Positions 5,806 through 8,545 of a stretch of DNA of 8,545 nucleotides are shown here, one piece after another. Origin of the DNA: Halanaerobiales bacterium (lineage in GTDB: Bacteria; Bacillota_F; Halanaerobiia; Halanaerobiales; DTU029); contig JADQBV010000396.1 of NCBI GenBank assembly GCA_016278415.1, positions 1-8,545 of the forward strand, in the 5' to 3' direction. How positions within the stretch are numbered: the first letter of the stretch is position 1; every line of letters starts with the position of its first letter. The notes beneath the pieces are model-generated. The model did not search any database. It was not told the origin of the DNA and saw nothing but the letters and a program-made list of their open reading frames with translations. The position numbers and the translations under genes were made by a program.

Positions 5806-7485
5806 ATGAGTAGTAGATTGATTATTGGGGCTTCTATAGGAAATTGTGTCCATGTAGCAGGGGTGTTAAATTTTCTACGACTTGCTGAAGATCACGGCTA
5901 TAATACTAAATTCTTAGGACCTGCAATATCAGTAGATTATTTATTGGATGTTGTACAGGAGAGCGATCCATATATGGTGGGGGTTTCTTATCGTTTAACA
6001 CCGGAAACTGGCTATAATATCTTAAAAAGATTGAAATCATTGGCCATTGAAAAAGAACTTTGCTCTAGAAAATTTCTTTTTGGTGGGACTGTACCTGTTG
6101 CTAAAAAGGCCCGGACACTTTCTTTTTTTGATAGGGTCTTTAGTGGTGAAGAAGAACTTGAAGAAATAATTGCATACCTTGAGGAAAGAGATTATAATAC
6201 AACTGAGACTTTATATAGTAATGATTTATTGTCCAGGATCGAGATGAAATCACCATACCCATTAATTAGACATCATTTTGGTTTACCATCTATTGAAAAA
6301 ACTGTTGAGGGTATCAAAAAAATTGCTGATAGTAAGGTTCTTGATATAATATCTTTAGGTCCTGATCAGAACGCCCAAGAGAGTTTTTTTAGACCAAAAG
6401 AGATGGATGAGGATGAGAAAGGGGCTGGGGGTGTTCCTATTAGAACTGTGCAAGACTTACAAAAGTTATATCAGGCAACCCGAACCGGTAATTATCCATT
6501 GATGAGATCATATAGTGGGACTAGAGATGTTTTTAAAATGGCAGATCTTTTGTCAAAAAATATAAAAAATGCCTGGTGTGCAGTACCACTTTCCTGGTAT
6601 AATAAATTGGATGGTCGCGGACCTCGTAGTTTATTAGATTCTATTAAAGAAAATCAACTTTTAATGAAATGGCATGGTGAAAGAGGTATTCCTGTAGAAG
6701 TAAATGAGTCACATCACTGGAGTTTACGAGATGCACATGATACAATAGCTGTTGTAATGGCGTTTCTAGCAGCATACAATGCAAAAAAAATGGGTGTAAA
6801 AACCTATATTGCTCAATATATGTTTAATACGCCAAATGGTACATCTGCGAAAATGGATATAGCTAAAATGCTTGCTAAAAAGTCTTTGATTTCACAATTA
6901 GTTGATGATGAATTTAAGGTATTAACACAGGTTAGGGCAGGTTTAAGCAGCTTTCCTATTAATATAAATAAGGCAAAGGGACAACTTGCTTACTCAACCT
7001 TTTTGGGTATGTCATTAAAACCTGATATTGTTCATGTAGTTGCTTTTTCGGAGGCTGACCATGCAGCTAATAGTGATGACGTAATAGAAAGTTGTCAGAT
7101 TGCGAAACAAGTAATTAATAACCTTACTTATTACAACACAGATTTTATAACAGACCCTGTGGTAAAAAAAAGAAGAGATAGATTAATTCTAGAAGCTGAT
7201 TTATTGATAAATGGGATTATTAAAATGGCAAATAGTATCTATAAATGCCATAGTCCCTTAAGCACTCCCGAGGTATTAGCAAAGGCTATTAAGATAGGAT
7301 TGATTGATGCACCACATCTCAAAGGGAACAAAGAGGCCTGTGGTAATCTGAGAACACGATTAGTAGATGGTGCCTGTTATGCATATGATTATGTAAGGAA
7401 TAAAGTAATAGACGAAAGTGAGCGGATAGAGGAGATAATCAAGGAGGAAGAACTTTGTATAAAGCAGAAGACTATAGTTTTTTAA
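5806..7485 (+). CDS. Fused cobalamin-binding/glutamate-mutase-like protein, probable B12-dependent mutase
   Basis: This is likely an adenosylcobalamin-dependent carbon-skeleton mutase of unknown substrate. Residues 1-125 form a GlmS-like B12 domain: C-V-H-V-A-G (Cys14, His16, Gly19; His16 as cobalt ligand), Ser61 in V-S-Y-R-L, and Gly93-Gly94, the same spacing as in glutamate mutase S. The Asp of D-x-H-x-x-G is Cys14. Residues about 150-525 resemble the GlmE barrel in segment order: Y-P-L-M-R-S-Y-S-G-T-R-D (Arg234 at the GlmE substrate Arg149 position), M-G-V-K-T-Y-I-A-Q-Y, M-D-I-A, and the late helices up to A-C-G-N-L-R-T-R-L-V-D. Other GlmE substrate arginines seem absent. Glutamate mutase normally has two chains; here they are one. 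GTG at 5803 is an alternative start; ATG 5806 is preferred, with AAAAGGAGGT at 5787-5796. The 3' end overlaps the regulator gene. A corrinoid methyltransferase is the less likely alternative. Confidence 0.75.
   Translation: MSSRLIIGASIGNCVHVAGVLNFLRLAEDHGYNTKFLGPAISVDYLLDVVQESDPYMVGVSYRLTPETGYNILKRLKSLAIEKELCSRKFLFGGTVPVAKKARTLSFFDRVFSGEEELEEIIAYLEERDYNTTETLYSNDLLSRIEMKSPYPLIRHHFGLPSIEKTVEGIKKIADSKVLDIISLGPDQNAQESFFRPKEMDEDEKGAGGVPIRTVQDLQKLYQATRTGNYPLMRSYSGTRDVFKMADLLSKNIKNAWCAVPLSWYNKLDGRGPRSLLDSIKENQLLMKWHGERGIPVEVNESHHWSLRDAHDTIAVVMAFLAAYNAKKMGVKTYIAQYMFNTPNGTSAKMDIAKMLAKKSLISQLVDDEFKVLTQVRAGLSSFPININKAKGQLAYSTFLGMSLKPDIVHVVAFSEADHAANSDDVIESCQIAKQVINNLTYYNTDFITDPVVKKRRDRLILEADLLINGIIKMANSIYKCHSPLSTPEVLAKAIKIGLIDAPHLKGNKEACGNLRTRLVDGACYAYDYVRNKVIDESERIEEIIKEEELCIKQKTIVF
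7441..7447 (+). promoter_or_regulatory. Ribosome binding site that supports a TTG start at 7455
   Basis: AAGGAGG at 7441-7447 lies inside the end of the B12 gene, seven bases before TTG 7455. No ATG or GTG with a comparable site exists in this frame before the conserved domain begins, so the TTG start and the 31-base overlap are well supported. Confidence 0.8.
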
Positions 7486-8135
7486 AGAATTTTACACTTT
7501 TTTCTAAGTTGGATGAAAAAAATATGTCTGAGGTAATTAAACTATTAGGGGAAAAACAATATGCAGCAGGCTCTACACTTTTTTATCAAGGTGATTCTGG
7601 TGAAAATGTATATTTCGTACGATCAGGGAAGATAAAAGCTCTAAAGAGTAGTTCTTCTGGGGAAGAACAGATATTAGAGATTCTTCAAGCAGGAGATGTA
7701 TTTGGGGAAGTAGTGTTGTTTGGTATCGATGAATACCCGGCTACAGCTATAGCAATGGAGGATGCAGAAGTCGTTTTTTTATCAAGGAGTAGGTTTAAAG
7801 ATTATTTTTATAAAAATCCTGTACTGGGATGGGGCATGTTGCAAGAAATGGCACTAAAATTACACCGGGCACAGAAGAAAATAGAAGACCTAGGACTAAG
7901 AGACACTAAGGGTCGTGTTGCCATTTTATTAATAGATTTACTATATAAATTTGGAGATAAAAAAAATAAATTTTCATTAGAATTAAATAGACAAGAAATG
8001 GCTAGTTTCATTGGGACAACGCGAGAAACAGTTAGCAGGACTTTAAGTGAATTTAAAAATGAAGAGTTAATTGAAATAAATGGTAATAGGATTTTTATAA
8101 AAGATATGGAAGGTTTAAAACAATGGACATATTAA
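7455..8135 (+). CDS. Crp/Fnr-family transcriptional regulator
   Basis: This is a 226-residue DNA-binding regulator. The cyclic-nucleotide-type beta-barrel spans about 14-115 (F-Y-Q-G-D-S-G-E-N-V-Y-F-V-R-S-G-K-I, then G-D-V-F-G-E at 81-85), a long dimer helix about 116-147, and a winged helix-turn-helix about 176-215 with recognition helix T-T-R-E-T-V-S-R-T-L (R190-E191...S194-R195, the Fnr/Crp pattern). The phosphate-binding Arg-Ser/Thr of true cAMP receptors is replaced by Pro95-Ala96, and there is not one Cys in the chain. Neither cAMP binding nor an Fnr iron-sulfur cluster is therefore expected; the effector is unknown. It starts at a TTG and overlaps the B12 gene by 31 bases, so it is co-translated with it and is a likely local regulator of the operon, possibly autoregulatory. 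Confidence 0.88.
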   Translation: MYKAEDYSFLKNFTLFSKLDEKNMSEVIKLLGEKQYAAGSTLFYQGDSGENVYFVRSGKIKALKSSSSGEEQILEILQAGDVFGEVVLFGIDEYPATAIAMEDAEVVFLSRSRFKDYFYKNPVLGWGMLQEMALKLHRAQKKIEDLGLRDTKGRVAILLIDLLYKFGDKKNKFSLELNRQEMASFIGTTRETVSRTLSEFKNEELIEINGNRIFIKDMEGLKQWTY

Positions 8136-8148
8136 TCTATTAACTAGT

Positions 8149-8154
8149 GAGGTG
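8149..8154 (+). promoter_or_regulatory. Ribosome binding site that supports a TTG start for lnt
   Basis: GAGGTG at 8149-8154 lies five bases before TTG 8160. The next in-frame ATG (8262) would remove the first membrane segment, so the TTG is preferred. Confidence 0.65.
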
Positions 8155-8159
8155 TAACA

Positions 8160-8545
8160 TTGAAAAAATATTCAATCTTTCTATTAGCAATCGTCTCTGG
8201 ATTTATAATATCTTTACCATTTTCTTATCCTCATTTATATTTATTAAGCTGGGTAGGTATGATTCCTTTTTTATATGCCCTTATAAGAGAAAGCAAAGCT
8301 AGATACTCCAGGTATTTTATAGCTGGTACATTGTTGGGAATAACTATAATTTTTTCATCGTCATTCTGGTTGTACTATCCTTTAGTTGAATTTAGTGGTC
8401 TACCTATAATTTCTGCTATTTTTTTATTTCTTTTAGTCTTTGTTTTATTTGGACTAATTTATGGATTATGGGCATGTACATTTGTCTTTTTAAATAAACA
8501 GAAGGGATTAAGTCCTTTTTGGTTAGCAATAAGTTGGACAGCCTT
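8160..8545 (+). CDS. lnt: Apolipoprotein N-acyltransferase, N-terminal part (runs off the window)
   Basis: Lnt adds the third acyl chain to the N-terminal cysteine of lipoproteins at the outer face of the cytoplasmic membrane, the final maturation step in most diderm bacteria. The 128 visible residues form the N-terminal membrane domain: hydrophobic helices at about 5-19, 26-42, 52-68 and 82-111. Family landmarks are G-F-I-I-S-L-P-F (14-21), L-L-S-W-V-G-M-I-P-F-L-Y-A-L (28-41), the A-G-T-L-L-G (55-60) and the F-W-L-Y-Y-P-L (69-75) that match the G...W-L pattern of Lnt. The catalytic nitrilase-like domain (Glu-Lys-Cys) lies past the edge, so activity cannot be checked. It follows the regulator gene by 24 bases with no terminator, so it could be co-transcribed; whether it shares function with the B12 genes is doubtful. 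Confidence 0.72.
   Translation, partial: MKKYSIFLLAIVSGFIISLPFSYPHLYLLSWVGMIPFLYALIRESKARYSRYFIAGTLLGITIIFSSSFWLYYPLVEFSGLPIISAIFLFLLVFVLFGLIYGLWACTFVFLNKQKGLSPFWLAISWTA

Noticed and set aside
7808..8011. Open frame of 67 codons on the - strand
   Set aside because: It is fully inside the Crp/Fnr-type gene, which is well supported; the reverse product is low-complexity and unlike a known protein.
1..8545. CRISPR array, tRNA, rRNA or insertion sequence
   Set aside because: No regularly spaced direct repeats, cloverleaf-like sequence, rRNA segment, transposase frame or terminal inverted repeats with target duplications were seen.

Overview
The window looks like chromosome from an AT-rich, anaerobic low-GC Firmicute-type bacterium. 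Leaders have strong AGGAGG-type ribosome binding sites, GTG and TTG starts are common, and genes are tightly packed. The pairing of hflK/hflC with an apolipoprotein N-acyltransferase (lnt) in such a background would fit a diderm lineage such as the Halanaerobiales. That placement is inference from gene content, not a database match.

Layout: (1) 1-63 is the 3' end of a cold-shock protein gene, closed by a strong terminator. (2) 218-2100 is an hflK-hflC pair with a 4-base ATGA overlap and its own terminator. (3) 2101-2548 is an AT-rich gap holding one good imperfect hairpin. (4) 2549-3130 is a HAD-fold nucleotidase-like gene, and 3224-4069 is a DegV-family lipid-binding protein that starts 15 bases downstream of the first ATG in its frame and ends in a very long-stemmed terminator. 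(5) 4312-4340 is the best promoter in the window (TTGTTT, 17 bases, extended -10 TGGTATAAT). It is followed by a leader of about 265 nt with several dyads. (6) The leader opens an apparent operon: opine-dehydrogenase-like oxidoreductase (4613-5803), a fused cobalamin-binding/TIM-barrel protein resembling glutamate mutase (5806-7485), a Crp/Fnr-type regulator (7455-8135), then the start of lnt (8160 to the edge).

The part most likely to be undescribed is the three-gene core of region 6. The 559-residue protein joins a GlmS-like B12 domain (His16, Ser61, Gly93-Gly94 with glutamate-mutase spacing) to a GlmE-like barrel in one chain, although glutamate mutase normally uses two subunits. The Asp of the usual D-x-H-x-x-G motif is Cys here, and the substrate-binding arginines of glutamate mutase seem only partly kept, so the substrate is probably not glutamate. 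Translational coupling to an NAD(P)-dependent opine-dehydrogenase-type enzyme suggests a two-step amino-acid conversion (radical rearrangement plus imine reduction or oxidation). The overlapping Crp/Fnr-type gene is a natural local regulator. The substrate, the direction of reaction and the regulator's ligand cannot be read from the sequence.
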